A DNA stretch of 64,000 bases from Antilocapra americana. Its lineage: Eukaryota; Chordata; Mammalia; Artiodactyla; Antilocapridae. The position numbers and the translations under genes were made by a program. Under the pieces are notes generated by a model. That model was given only the letters and a program-made list of their open reading frames with translations, searched no databases and had not been told where the DNA came from. Positions 1 to 11,177 of the stretch are shown one piece after another. The DNA lies in contig ML664173.1 of NCBI GenBank assembly GCA_007570785.1, positions 13,301,933 to 13,365,932 on the forward strand, read 5' to 3'. The stretch's first letter is position 1; the number at the start of each line of letters is the position of its first letter.

Positions 1-90
1 GATTTTAAAGTGGTAATTAATCTTATGCCACAGTTTCCTATTTTCCTGAGATCATTGTTTATTTTTCTTATTTTCCCTGCTTTATCAAAG

Positions 91-284
91 AGATACTCAG
101 CAGATCATTATACACCTTTCCCTTCTGACCTGGCTTTCCTCTCAGAGCAAGTAGCTGCTGCCTGTGGATTTCAGGGTTTCCGAGCTGAAGCAGGTATCCT
201 GAATTACTACCGATTAGACTCCACACTGGGGATCCACGTAGACAGATCTGAACTAGATCACTCCAGACCCTTGCTGTCATTCAG
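91..284 (+). CDS. ALKBH1: ALKBH1, penultimate coding exon (partial gene)
   Basis: This exon encodes part of the catalytic core of ALKBH1, a 2-oxoglutarate/Fe(II)-dependent dioxygenase of the AlkB family reported to act on tRNA, mitochondrial RNA and DNA methyl marks. The translation begins near [12 protein letters not shown] and runs to DHSRPLLSF, closely matching vertebrate ALKBH1. The HVD motif in [11 protein letters not shown] supplies two of the three iron ligands (His and Asp of HxD...H). A pyrimidine-rich tract ends in CAAAG at 90. The acceptor could be used after 90 or after 92, because two AGs are adjacent; the family favours a split lysine codon, hence a start at 93. The donor GTGAGT is at 285-290. 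A serine codon is split between 284 and 1167. Earlier exons lie to the left of the window. Confidence 0.95.
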
Positions 285-1166
285 GTGAGTTGTGTCTAGG
301 AATTTTGGATTACTTTTTATCATTTCGTTCCTTTTCATAAAGCATTTTTAAGCTTAAATAAATAAAAACATTAAATTTTTAAAATGGGTGAAATCAATAA
401 TCTTTCACTTCTGGGCATCTTAGCAATGTAGCGTATGTAAAATTAACATCGCCCTTTTGGCTCATGACCAAGTTACAGTTAATATTTCCGTTTAAGGTGC
501 ATGGATTCTGTCTTTGATAATGAGGGGTACCGTCAGTGTCTGTGGAATAGACGAGTGGTAAAGGCCACGAGACAAGGGAGCGATCTTTCTGAAATAGGAG
601 GGAGGCACAGAAGCCTGAGTGGTTTACTCTCTCTGTCTCCCTGAATGTGAGTTTAGTTTTGCAGAGTGCTGCCCCTGTGTCTCCAGAGGAAAGTGCCTGA
701 ACAGAATCTTATTAACTGCCATATCTTTAAGGTGAACAGAAATGATAAATATCTAGTTAAAAAAAAAAAAACCAAATAAATTTTTATTTGCTTTTTAATT
801 GCTTCAAAATCTATTTTGCAGCAGTTCTGTGGGCTCTAGTAAGTTTAAATAGCAGACCACAGAGCAGTCACTCACAGACGCAAACCAGAAAAGAAGAATC
901 TTAGCACAGTTTAGAGGAGGGTTGGGACTTTCCTGGCAGTCCACTGGTTAGAACTTGGTGCTTTCATTGCCTGGGCCTAGTCTCAATCCCTGATGGGGAA
1001 CTAAGACCGCCTGAGCTGCAGAACACACACATACCGCCATCCCAAAGGCGTATTTGGAAGCAGTAAGTCTCCAGCTGAAATCAGAAAACTAGTGCAGTTG
1101 GCAGCGAACTTTCCCAGCCGTGGCTAGTAACAGAAGCTTACTGTTGTGTCTTTTACTTTTTTGTAG
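285..1166 (+). other. ALKBH1: ALKBH1 last intron
   Basis: This intron runs from donor GTGAGT (285-290) to acceptor TTTTTTGTAG, which ends at 1166. It contains one SINE fragment and otherwise AT-rich sequence with no coding signal. The junctions restore the ALKBH1 reading frame by completing the split serine codon. Confidence 0.9.
924..1035 (+). repeat. tRNA-derived ruminant SINE fragment (ART2A/Bov-tA type)
   Basis: The sequence begins with the recognisable head GGGACTTTCCTGGCAGTCCA and continues through the box-B-like CAATCCCTGATGGGGAACTAA. It is truncated before the usual tail. It lies in the sense direction inside the last ALKBH1 intron. Confidence 0.8.
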
Positions 1167-1599
1167 CTTCGGACAGTCTGCCATCTTTCTCCTGGGCGGC
1201 CTCAAGAGAGACGAAATCCCCACCCCCATGTTTATGCACAGTGGTGACATCATGGTAATGTCAGGTTTCAGCCGCCTCTTGAACCACGCAGTCCCCAGGG
1301 TCCTCCCCGATCCAGAAGGGGAAGGCCTGCCTGGCTGCCTCGGGACGCCCCCCCCAGCCGACCTCCCCAGAGACTCGGTGGTGGAGCCCTGCTCTGTGGA
1401 AGACTGGCAGGTGTGCGCCCGCTACCTGAAAACTGCCCGTGTGAACATGACTGTCCGGCAGGTGCTGGCCGCGGGTCAGGACTTCCCTTTGGAGCCCGCA
1501 GAGGAGAGTAAAAGAGACATCATCACCACAGAAGGTCCCTGCCATCTGGATGATGACAGTAGCCAAGTCAAACGAGCGAGATTCAACCCTGATTGCTGA
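1167..1599 (+). CDS. ALKBH1: ALKBH1, terminal coding exon with stop codon
   Basis: This exon encodes the C-terminal part of the AlkB-family dioxygenase ALKBH1. It starts directly after TTTTTTGTAG, with C completing the split serine codon, and reads [12 protein letters not shown]. The stop TGA is at 1597-1599. [15 protein letters not shown] and [11 protein letters not shown] carry the third iron ligand, the His of [21 protein letters not shown] holds the family arginines that bind 2-oxoglutarate. The C-terminal tail is acidic and serine-rich, then basic ([10 protein letters not shown]), as in other mammals, although the last residues differ slightly from the human protein. The frame is intact, with no stops or shifts, so this is the functional gene. 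The product acts in mitochondria and nucleus (family knowledge). Confidence 0.96.
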
Positions 1600-2330
1600 A
1601 ATTTGGAGAGTCCATTTTTGTACTCCGGCAGGTTCTACAGGAAATAGCTGTGCTGTTTTGTATTGTCATCAAGTTTAGCACCAACATAAGCCAAAAAACA
1701 GAGACAGGAAAAAACTCATCGTTGATCACTGTTGCCTTAGAACTCATCCTGAAGAGGAAACTGATTAACCACTTTGTTCAGAAAAGTGTTTGACATTGTC
1801 CAGTCCTGGTTAGGTTTTGGCACTAAAGTACGGAGAAGTCCAAGAAGGTGTGACCTTCCACAAGAGCCTTCTCAGCCTCGCCGTCACCTTGAGGTAGAAA
1901 TGAGTTTCCATGTCTCGAATCTTTAAATACCTCAAGTTTTGTTGATGGGAAACATTATTTTTCCACCACACTGTCTAGGGATTTGTGGTAAAATTGTGGT
2001 TCCATGAACCGACCATTAGTCTTACTTTAATTTTCCCAATCAACATTGAATTCTTTGAACTTCTCTGGTCTTCACAGAAGAATCATATATATATACATAA
2101 CTGGAAATCACATCTCCTAGAAAAGAAATTAATCCCAGCTCTCTCTTGCCTAAAAGGTAAACACACATAAACCCAAGGAAAGAGGAACAGTAGTTTCTCC
2201 AGATGTCTTTTGGGTCTGTAAACACTTCCATTGGCTTTTAAATGCAATTTTAATTGTTGGACTAAAAAAATCCTAAGGATATTCTGTAACTGTTTTCTCC
2301 ATGAATAAACTTATTCAATTTTAAATTAAA
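1600..2330 (+). other. ALKBH1: ALKBH1 3' untranslated region (putative extent)
   Basis: This is non-coding sequence after the TGA at 1597-1599. The end is placed just beyond the first canonical AATAAA (2304-2309), which is followed by GT-rich sequence (TGTATCTGTGTTTGAGGG) of the kind found downstream of cleavage sites. A second AATAAA at 2954-2959 could serve a longer form. Confidence 0.6.
2304..2309 (+). terminator. Candidate poly(A) signal of ALKBH1
   Basis: A canonical AATAAA lies 705 bases after the stop codon, with a GT-rich element beginning about 25-30 bases downstream. It is the first canonical hexamer after the stop on this strand, so it is the best candidate. Confidence 0.6.
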
Positions 2331-3540
2331 GATCTGTATCTGTGTTTGAGGGTGAATGTATCTGGGATTAGTTTTTTTCCTATTTTCACTTGCTGTATTG
2401 TTCATGCTATTGAAGCCCTGTAGCTGTTTCTGCCCTAAGTATTCTTTGTAGCTGTCTCACAGGAGAAAATATTCCTTGATATTCTACTCACTTTTTTTTG
2501 GTGGGGGGGGCGGATTATAGACAGCATGGAAAATGCATGAAGCACTGAGTTTTAATCTATGTACCCTCACATAGATTTAATCTATGTACTCAACTCAGTA
2601 TATGCTGAGCCTTTAAGTTGCCTTATGTTTCTCTGGACCTCAGTTTCCTCATTCATAAAATGAAGATAATGTTTACTACCATCATCCTGGATGAATGTTT
2701 CCGTTACTGTCAGTAATGGAAATTTAGTGCCCTTTTCTAGGGACATAATATTGCCAATATTTTATTACTATATAGACTCTTAGAAAACACCCCAGCTTAT
2801 CTTTGTGGATACTGATTAGAAGCTGCTTTGTTACCTGCTGCTTGCGACACTACTTGCCAAACTTCGATTTCTCCTCTGTCCTCCCCCTTTTTTTTTCTTG
2901 AGTGTTAAATAATTGAGTTTATATTGTAATCTTTGGTTGGGTTTTTTTAGAGGAATAAAAATTAACAGATTCACCCTTTATGTGTAGCTGGGTTCTAAAA
3001 TTCATAATAGGATAATTTTATATAGTTAAAATTACCACTGGAAAAAAATCCCTTAAATTTTCCATAATATACATTATATGAACACTGTGTGCATTATATG
3101 TGACTCACTGAAAACCAACATGTCATTCAGTAAATCCAGCAGTCAGTTTACCCTTCATCATTTGAATAGATTGTTCTTTAGTCAGTTGATTGTCAGATGA
3201 AGGTGTTGGCTCATGGTCAGGGACAATATTTTACAAAAAATGCATATTCAGACTGAATATGGAGTGAGATGCGTGTGCTGTGAGACTGAAGCCAGCCAAG
3301 AGGATAGCAGACCCCCCTCGCCCAGCCAGGCCTCCTCTACGCTGTGCCCATGAACTCGGGTTGGAGGTGGAGGCAGCTGAGCAGAGCTGCTTGCACACTT
3401 CAGTTCTCGTTTTCATGTATGTTTACTTCTGTGAGGCACATGTAGTTGAAGATGAATATAATGCAACTCCTCTTTGACACAGGAGATTATACAACTCGAG
3501 AAAAAGGAAATAAACTGGTGATGATTCTCACCCAATTTGA
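2331..3540. other. Intergenic, no gene recognised
   Basis: This is AT-rich sequence without a convincing open frame. A short imperfect palindrome with a direct repeat (TTTAATCTATGTAC twice) sits at 2551-2590. A slightly GC-richer patch at 3260-3400 has no recognisable homology. Confidence 0.5.
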
Positions 3541-4660
3541 AAAAGCAAGAGAGTTCCAGAAAAACATCTATTTCTGCTTTATTGACTATGCCAAAGCCTT
3601 TGACGGTGTGGATCACGAAAAACTAGAAAATTCTGAAAGAGATGGGAATACCAGACCACCTGACCTGTCTCAAGAAACCTGTATGCAGGTCAAGAAGCAA
3701 CAGTTAGAACTGGACGTGGAACAACAGACTGGTTCCAAATAGGAAAAGGAGTACGTCAAGGCTGTATATCATCACCCTGCTTATTTAACTTATATGCAGA
3801 GTACATCATGAGAAACGCTGGGCTAGAGGAAGCACAAGCTGGAATCAAGATTGCTGAGAGAAATACCAGTAACCTCATATGCAGATGACACCACCCTTAT
3901 GGCAGAAAGTGAAAAGGAACTAAAATAAAAAGCCTCTTGATTAAAATGAAAGAGGAGAGTGAAAAAGTTGGCTTAAGGCTCAACAATCAGAAAACTAAGA
4001 TCATGGCATCTGGTCCCATCACTTCATGGCAAATAGATGGAGAAACAGTGGCAGACTTTATTTTGGGGGGCTTCAAAATCACTGCAGATGGTAATTGCAG
4101 CCATGAAATAAGACACACACTCCTTGGAAGAAAAGTTATGACCAACCTAGGCAGCATATTAAAAAGCAGAGACATTACTTTGCCAACAAAGGTCCATCTA
4201 GTCAAGGCTATGGTTTTTCCAGTTGTCATGGATGGATGTGAGAGTTGGACTATAAAGAGATCTGAGCGCCAAAGAATTGATGCTTTTGAAATGTGGTTTT
4301 GGATAAGACTGTTGAGAGTCCCTTGGACTGAAGAGAGATCCAACCAGTCCATCCTAAAGAAGATCAGTCCTGAATATTCCAATATTCATTGGAAGGACTG
4401 ATTTTGAAGCTGAAACTCCAATACTTTGGCCACCTGATGCGAAGAGCTGACTCCTTGGAAAAGACCCTGATGCTGGGAAGGATTGAAGGCGGGAAGAGAA
4501 GGGGAAGACAGAGGATGAGATGGTTAAATGGCGTCACTGATTCAAAGGACACGGGTTTGAGCAAGCTCCAGGAGTTGGTGAGGGACAGGGAAGCCTGGCG
4601 TGCTGCAGTCCATGGGGTTGCAAGGAGTTGAACACGACTGAGCAACTGAACTGAACTGAA
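3541..4660 (+). repeat. BovB (RTE-type) LINE, 3' portion with decayed reverse transcriptase
   Basis: The + frames carry the BovB reverse-transcriptase region (YFCFIDYAKAFDGVDHEKL) and the downstream MASGPITSWQIDGETV, DGCESWTIK and LLRVPWTEERSNQS blocks. It then runs to the characteristic 3' end (GACTGAGCAACTGAACTGAA). The catalytic YADD-type codons remain near 3880, but a small deletion has shifted the frame, and further stops show the copy is dead. The 5' half is missing, as usual for RTE copies. Confidence 0.93.
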
Positions 4661-4675
4661 CCAGAAATTTTCTAA

Positions 4676-4978
4676 GTCAAGGGTCAACAAACTGTACTCA
4701 CCTCCTGTTTTTGTATGACTATGAATAGTGTTTGCATTTTTAAATGAGAGGGGGTGGATTAGAATAATATTAGTGGTACATGAAAATTATATGAAATTCT
4801 TGTCCATAAAGTTTTATTGGAACACAGCCACACTTAATTAATTTACAGGTTATGTATCATTGCTTTCATGCTAAAATGACAGAGTTGAATAATTGTAACA
4901 GAGACCACGTAGCCTACAAAGTCTAAAAGATACGATCCAGCCTCTATGACAAAGGTTTGCCAACACTGACCTGGAAAG
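4676..4978 (-). repeat. MER5A-like hAT-Charlie DNA transposon fossil
   Basis: Both terminal motifs survive: GGGTCAACAAACT at the left and GGTTTGCCAAC near the right. Internal blocks such as AAAGTTTTATTGGAACACAGCC match the non-autonomous mammalian MER5A group from memory. A stretch of about 80 bases near 4720-4795 does not match and may be an insertion or divergence. It abuts the end of the BovB copy. Confidence 0.75.
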
Positions 4979-6467
4979 GAAACCAAACCTTTTGAAAGCA
5001 ACCTGAAACCAAGAGAAAAGACCAAGCGGAAGATTTTTTGTTTTCTTTATTATTTTGTATCAAAAATGCCATGATAGGTCGTCAGTGTGATCTCGGATAT
5101 ATGTGGTATCCATAGTGGAGTCATGAAGGTTAGGTCTGGGAAAATTGGCACTCTCCTACTCTGCAAGTGGGAGTGTAACTTGCTGTAACCTCTAAGGCTC
5201 AGTTTGCCATCACGTAACCTGAAATGAATTCTGCATCCCAGTTTGGTCAGGGCAGTCCTCAGTGATGCTTGCTTTTCCTCTCAGAAGGGTTCTGGTTTGA
5301 GGATAAATTATGTGGTCATCTTAATTATGTTTTAAAATGTGTACCACGTGACCCAGTAAATTTCACTTCTAGTTGAGTCTAAGGAGGTAATTAGAGCTAT
5401 CTGCAAGATTTTTGTGTAAAAACATTATAGTGAAAGTTTGAAGTAAACTCCAGAGACTGGAGTTGGTTGATTAAATTCATGTACGTATTCAGTAAATGGT
5501 GTTTGTGCACTGTTCTTTCCACAGAGCACTTAGCTTTGTGGTGCTTATATCCTTGTGGAAATGACATAACCACACAGTGGAGAACTAAAGCCGTTAAAAT
5601 TCACGTCTTGGAAGAAAAAGTAGAGATGTGAGGAAATACTTGTATTTAATGAGAAAATTCAGTTATGAAACCATGCATAGTAATCTAATTCTGTACAAAT
5701 TGTTTACATATTTTAAAAAAGTGGAAGGCTTTGTATACCAAGGTGTGGATGATGGTGGGAGTATAAATTTATTTGTGCTTTTCTGTATTTCTAATTTTTT
5801 TATTGAAAATCTTTTAAAATCATTTTTAAAATACAGCACACTTGAATTTCTTTAAAAAAAATACTGTCATACCTACTAGTTCTGCCTCTGCTTGAAATAT
5901 ATTAGAATATAAATCTTAGGACATCAAAATTGTCTAACAAGAGGAGCTTGTTTGATAAAGCTGTTTTATGTAATAAGATACTATGTAAACGCTATCATGT
6001 TTTAGAAATCTACTCAGTGATCAGAAGAAATGCTCAATATGTTAACTTAAAAACAGTATATACAAGCATTTTACCAGTACATGCACAAAAAAGGCTGGAG
6101 GGTTATAACACATCTTAAAAATTGTCTACAGCCAGCGTACGTTGCTCGTTTGAAGAAGGCTTTGTGATGCTTTTTGGAAAGGGGCAGGTAAGGTAAACGG
6201 TGCACTCAGCCTCAGCAGCTTTGTCAAGTGTCTGCTTGCTGACGGCCCTCATCAGCTCCATTGCAGTCTGAAGCTCAGATGGATCCATCGGGCTCAGAGG
6301 GATCTTCTCACTACTCTTTGCTTAGTATTTCAGGAGAGCCTCTTTGTTTCCAGCACCCTTCATCAGATTTTTCCTGAAGGATCCCAGACCCACAGTGAGA
6401 CAGAGATAAGTTCAACAGACAGACTCGCAAGACTTGGCTTACCATGTTCTGATTTTCCCAATATTTC
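4979..6467. other. Intergenic, mostly unassigned
   Basis: This AT-rich sequence gives only short open frames without recognisable homology. The part at 6115-6400 looks more GC-balanced and codon-like on the minus strand and is listed separately. Confidence 0.5.
6115..6380 (-). other. Possible decayed coding fragment, unidentified
   Basis: On the minus strand a frame is open for 68 codons from 6321 to a TAA at 6115-6117. The same frame continues upstream of one in-frame TAA (6322-6324) with KNLMKGAGNKEALLKY. The residues (PMDPSELQTAMELMRAVSK, then LDKAAEAECT) look more protein-like than the surrounding AT-rich DNA. I do not recognise the parent protein. It may be a fragment of a processed pseudogene or chance. 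Confidence 0.2.
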
Positions 6468-6681
6468 ACTAAAGTGAAAGTGAAAGGAAGTGAAAAGTCA
6501 TTCAGTCGTGTCCGACTCCTTGCGACCCCGCAGACTATACAATCCATATAATTCTCCAAGCCAGAATAATGGAGTGGGTAGCCTTTCCCTTCTCCAGGGG
6601 ATCATCCCAACCCAGGGATCGAACCCAGGTCTCCCTCATTGCAGGTGGATTCTTTACCAGCTGAGCTATTGGGGAAGTTCA
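6468..6681 (-). repeat. Bov-tA SINE
   Basis: Read on the minus strand, it starts with the tRNA-like head TAGCTCAGCTGGTAAAGAAT and box B GGTTCGATCCC. It proceeds through the GATCCCCTGGAGAAGGG block to the BovB-derived tail. It is head-to-head with the next SINE. Confidence 0.9.
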
Positions 6682-6884
6682 TTTTTCACTGAAGTAGACA
6701 GTAAAGAACCTGCCTGTAAATGCAGGAGACCTGGGTTCGATTCCCGGGTCAGGAAGATCCCCTGGAGAAGGGAATGGCTGCCCACTCCAGTATTGCCTGG
6801 AGAATTTCATGGATAGAGAAACCTGGCAGGCTACAATCCATGCGGTGGCAAAGAATCAGACATGACTGAGCAACTAACACTTTG
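6682..6884 (+). repeat. Bov-tA SINE (head to head with the preceding copy)
   Basis: The + strand reads AGTAAAGAACCTGCCTG, box B GGTTCGATTCCCGGG, then CCCCTGGAGAAGGGAATGG and the tail CATGACTGAGCAACTAACAC. Together with 6468-6681 it makes an inverted repeat of roughly 200-base arms. Confidence 0.9.
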
Positions 6885-7295
6885 TTTCCAAGCTGGTCTT
6901 AACCCCTTTGCTGTTTTCACTTAATCTAAAAGGTTGGTTTATTAGAGAAAGGAAAAAAATAAAAGCCCTAATACCCTAGGTATATTCTACTAAGGCAAAT
7001 TAGACTGGTAATGAGGTGGAAAGGAGTCCAGTGAATGGTTATTGATCTCAGTGTGAGTGAAGGGCTGGTGGACATCAGTAGGAAAGACACCTCACCTATT
7101 TTCTCTGCTTCAAAGATCACAGTGGAAAAAGCAATGCAAATCTAGTTTCTTAGCCTGGGTAGTGAATGTTCATTGACATTGCTTTTGATCAACTATCCTA
7201 TCCAAACTTGAGCCCTCATGAAGATGACTTTGTTGGCTGTCAATTAGTCTTATTGGTAAAACAAATTTCTGACTGTATCAGTCAATCGTAAAGGA
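6885..7295. other. Intergenic, nothing recognised
   Basis: This AT-rich stretch between two SINE/BovB fragments has no open frame of interest and no repeat that I could name. Confidence 0.5.
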
Positions 7296-7505
7296 AATCA
7301 GTCCTGACTCATTGGAAAAGACCCTGATGCTTCGAAAGATTGAAGGCAGGAGGAGAAGGATGACAGAGGATGAGATGGTTGGATGGCATCACCGACTCGG
7401 TGGGTGTGAGTTTGAGCAAGCTCCAGGAGATAGTGAAGGACAGAAGAACCTGATATACTGCAGTCCATGGGGTCGCAAAGAGTCGGACATTACTGAGCAA
7501 CGGAA
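7296..7505 (+). repeat. BovB 3' tail (BovA-type) fragment
   Basis: The sequence contains TCATTGGAAAAGACCCTGAT, GACAGAGGATGAGATGGTTG and the terminal CATGGGGTCGCAAAGAGTCG typical of the BovB 3' end. Confidence 0.88.
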
Positions 7506-7889
7506 CAATAACAACAAAATCACCTGGGTGAGGCCTGCCTTCACGACCCTATTCAAAACCTCACTCCTACTGGTGTTCCTCATTTTCTTTACAATACTAT
7601 ACGATAGCATTTACGACACAGAACTGCATTATAAGAAGTTAGTAATATTCTTGCTCCCCCACACACTCTATTGAGTGCCCTGGGCAGACATGCCCTAGTT
7701 CTCTAGATGGGCGGCTGGCACATAGTCCTTTCTCACTGTACATTGGTATCTGTTGACTGGGTGGATGCCCAGTGTTGATGGGGGTGTGAGAAGGAGCATG
7801 CATACATTGCTGTGGTATCAGTTGATAAAGCCATTACCTCATCAGTGTCTCACTCAATTTTGACCCAGCTATTCTAGGTGTCTTTGCTA

Positions 7890-8100
7890 TAGAACTGCCT
7901 GCCCACGACACAAAATGATACATGTAGAAAGATGTTCATTCCAGCGTTCATGATCGTGGAAAACTGGAAACAACCCAAATGTTAATCAGTAGGGAGAGAG
8001 TTGTTTGAATTATAGCTCATACACACTATGGAATATTGATACTATGGAGCCCTTTGCAAGACTGTACAGACATGAAAAGGGCTCTAAGATATATTAGATA
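7890..8100 (+). repeat. L1 3' fragment
   Basis: The order GATGTTCATTCCAGCGTTCA, GGAAACAACCCAAATGTTAA and ACACTATGGAATATTGATAC matches the end region of mammalian L1 ORF2 and 3'UTR as I know it. It is strongly diverged and therefore old. Confidence 0.65.
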
Positions 8101-8509
8101 TCTTGGTTATTGAAATTTTCAGTAACTTTCAATTGGTTACTGAAAAACATGAAATAGTAGAATTCTATGTACAGTGCAAGAACTAATGTAAAAACTAAAG
8201 AAGACTGTTATCTGTAGATACATGTACCTGTGTGTAAAGATGAGAAAAAAGGCACATCCAAATGTAATGGGAGGAGGAGGAAGGGCAGGCAGTAGAAGGG
8301 ACTGTTTACTCTCTAGGCTTTGTGTGTGGTCTGATTTTTTTTTATAAGAACATATTTATGCACTACTCATATATTTTTTAAATTATACATAGCAAACCCT
8401 GTAAAGAATTGTATGCAGTAATTATAGGGAAAATGGAGGAAATTCATCTTTTTTTTTCCCAGACTCTCTGTAAGTTTCCTGTTTAAATAAGATCAGGTAC
8501 TCTATTAAC

Positions 8510-8730
8510 TGGACTTCCCAGGTGGGTTCTAGTGGTAAAGAACCTGCCTGCCAATGCAGAGACTTGGGTTCAATCCCTGGGCCCGGAAGATAGATCCCCT
8601 GGAGGAGGGCATGGCAACCCACTCCAGTATTCTTGCCTGGAGAATCTCATGAAACAAGGAGCCTCATGGGCTGCAGTCCACAGGGTTGCAAAGAGTCAGA
8701 CATGACTGAATCGACTTAGCATGCACACAC
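8510..8730 (+). repeat. Bov-tA SINE
   Basis: The head is GGACTTCCCAGGTGGGTTCT, box B GGTTCAATCCCTGGG, the body GGCATGGCAACCCACTCCAG and the tail ATGACTGAATCGACTTAGCA. The element is full length. Confidence 0.9.
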
Positions 8731-10080
8731 ACTGCTAAATGATGCAGAAAGCCCAGAGTTTCAGCTACTCCCACAAAGGTTTCTGGGTTGGGTTCTCCAA
8801 GGGCTGACTAGGGAATGTATAATTCTATCCATCGAGGCAAGAGAACCAGTCCCTATCATGTTCGGGTCTGTCCTTACCTCAGGGGGCTCACTGAACCTGG
8901 AGACCTTGTTCTGCATCCCCCGTGGAAACACCAATGTGGGCTTTGGTTGCTAGGGCGGTAAATAGCCTTAAGGTTGAACCAACTGGTGAGGGTCACAATC
9001 ATCGCCTGAAAAGGATTACTATATTCTAGGAACATTACTGGACAGATAAAATTGAAGTCTACAGGGCCCCAAATTTATTATCTGTTAGCTCTGTGGTGAG
9101 GGAAAGCCGGAGGAGAGACAAACTCTGCTGTTTGGGGCACACCGGTGCCTGTTCGTGCATGTCTGCTTTTCCTGGGCATAGCACGTGTTCCCTTTCATTA
9201 GGTGTTAACTGTCCTGTCCCCAAAGTGACATTAGGCCTGAACGTGTGCCCAACCCCTGGCCAGCTACTTCCACTGCTACCATCAAAAGGAATCAAGCACT
9301 TCCTGGGAGCCACCAGTTAAAGGCCCTACACACTGCTCCTTCATTTTAGGAGGTGCTTAACACAAAGGCTCTGATCTCAACAGCTGGAAAACAGTCAACT
9401 AGCAACCTTGCCTGGGTTCTGGCCATGGAAGATTCTTCTCTCATCTCTGAAGACAACCATGCCATGTCTACGTCATTATCCAACTAGTCCTGCCTTTGGA
9501 GGGATCACGTGGTGGAAGATCTGCCTACAGGAATCGAAACGTCAGCGTTGCTGCTGTCAGGCAGCAGCCTTTGTTATTTATTAATCCAGCACCTCTGCAG
9601 CACGAGTCCCTGTGTTTGGTGAATGTGAGGGACACTGTTTCTGCCCTCGGGCCTACAGTGAGTAGGAAACACCTCCATAAACAGGTAATAAAATATGCTG
9701 TGATGAGCCAAGGAAGAGGTACACCCCGAGGGGCATCTAGCAGAGAGCTGGGAGGGAAAGGCTTCCTGCAGAAAGGGACGTATTAGCTGGCAAAGAACGC
9801 GCTGGCCACAGCTTCACTACCCTCCCGTGTGTTCTAAGGACCTTTTATTATCTCTATTGTTTCTTGGGTCTTAGGGGAATAAAAGCATCCGGAAACTTTG
9901 GAGGACCTTTTCAAACCTTCATAGTTTATGATCCGGATTCATTCATTCTATTCACAGCCCTGAGCCATGTCTGCTGTCATACCTTTTGTTCTGTTATGTG
10001 GTCCTCCAAAGAAAAATCTAAGAGCAGGCCTTCCTGTGTGTTGTTCACTGATAATTCTCTGACATCTAGAATATTGCTTG
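8731..10080. other. Intergenic, no gene recognised
   Basis: This is mixed-composition DNA. Open frames at 9093-9320 and 9496-9786 are short, lack homologues known to me and overlap on both strands. Part of 9580-9780 resembles an old dispersed mammalian repeat, but I cannot name it. Confidence 0.5.
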
Positions 10081-10242
10081 TATGTGCATGCTAAGTTGCT
10101 TCAGTCGTGTCTGATTCTTTGCGACCCTATGGAGCCTATAGGCTCCTTTGTTCATGGGATTCTCCAGGCAAGAATACTGGAGTGGGTTGCCATACCCTTC
10201 TCCAGGGGATCTTCCCCACACAGGGATCGAACCTAAGTCTCT
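10081..10242 (-). repeat. Bov-tA SINE, truncated
   Basis: It reads on the minus strand from a box-B remnant (GGTTCGATCCC-like) to the tail. The tRNA head is cut away where it joins a BovB tail in the opposite orientation. Confidence 0.85.
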
Positions 10243-10590
10243 AAAGACTCTTGAGAGTCCCTTGGACTGCAAGGAGATCCAACCAGTCCATCCTAAAGGA
10301 AATCAGCCCTGAATATTCATTGGAAGGACTCATTCTAAAGCTGAAACTCCAAAACTTTGGGCACCTGATGCGAAGAACGGACGCATTTGAAAAGACCCTG
10401 ATGCTGGGGAAGATTGAAGGTGGGAGGAGGAGGGGACAACAGAGGATGAACGGGTTGTATGGCATCACTGACTTCGATGGACATAAGTTTGGGTAAATTC
10501 CGGAAGTTGGTGATGGACAGGGAGGCCTGGCGTGCTGCAGTCCATGGAGTCACAGAGAGTTGGACACGACTGAGCGACTGAACTGAACTG
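10243..10590 (+). repeat. BovB 3' portion
   Basis: The fragment starts with the [26 protein letters not shown] block and ends with GAGCGACTGAACTGAACTGA. Its 5' end is fused directly to the truncated SINE at 10081-10242, giving a tail-swapped composite. Confidence 0.9.
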
Positions 10591-11177
10591 AGCACCACCT
10601 GGGAAGCCCATTGCTTGTACATAGCTGCTCAATAAAAAACTGTTGAATGATGGAAGAAGAATTTCCCAGGCAGCCTTTTGTGAGGGATTTATTGCTTATC
10701 CTGAGCAGGAATGTGGCTAGAGAAGGCAATTCCGGTGTCAGCCTAACCCTATCCAAGTGCTCCTCAGGCCTTAATGAGGAACCGTTCTGCTGTAAGACGC
10801 AAGCCTATCAAGTTACAAAAAGTACCCGAGGGCAGGAAATGCAGAACCTCCCTGAGAACTAGAGGCCCCAAAGTCCCCTGCACCACAGCAGCTCCCATAC
10901 TTCCTTCCTCCCCCTCCCTCCCTAGTCTCTGCCTATGTCTGCTTCCTGGGACTGCAGACCCTTTTCTGATTTTCCTTACACAAAGCTACTCTTGAAGTTG
11001 CCACTTCAGCCTTCACCCAGCCAGGTTGGGTGCAAATAGGTAATTAACCCGGAGCCAAACTGCTGGAAGAAAATCTGCTTGGTATTCTCCCGGTCCCTCG
11101 TGTTCCCGAGTCTGGTCTGGTCAGCAGCGGTCAGAGATTCAGGGACACTTGGCTCATCAAAATCACACAAAGGAAAT
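10591..11177. other. Intergenic, no gene recognised
   Basis: No repeat or conserved frame is recognisable. The C-rich stretch at 10890-10925 (CCTCCCTCC-type) is low-complexity. Confidence 0.5.

Noticed and set aside
6468..6884. tRNA-like sequences with A and B box motifs (here and in all Bov-tA copies)
   Set aside because: These are the tRNA-derived heads of ruminant SINEs. They lack a full cloverleaf, the acceptor stem is unpaired, and they are followed by BovB-derived tails.
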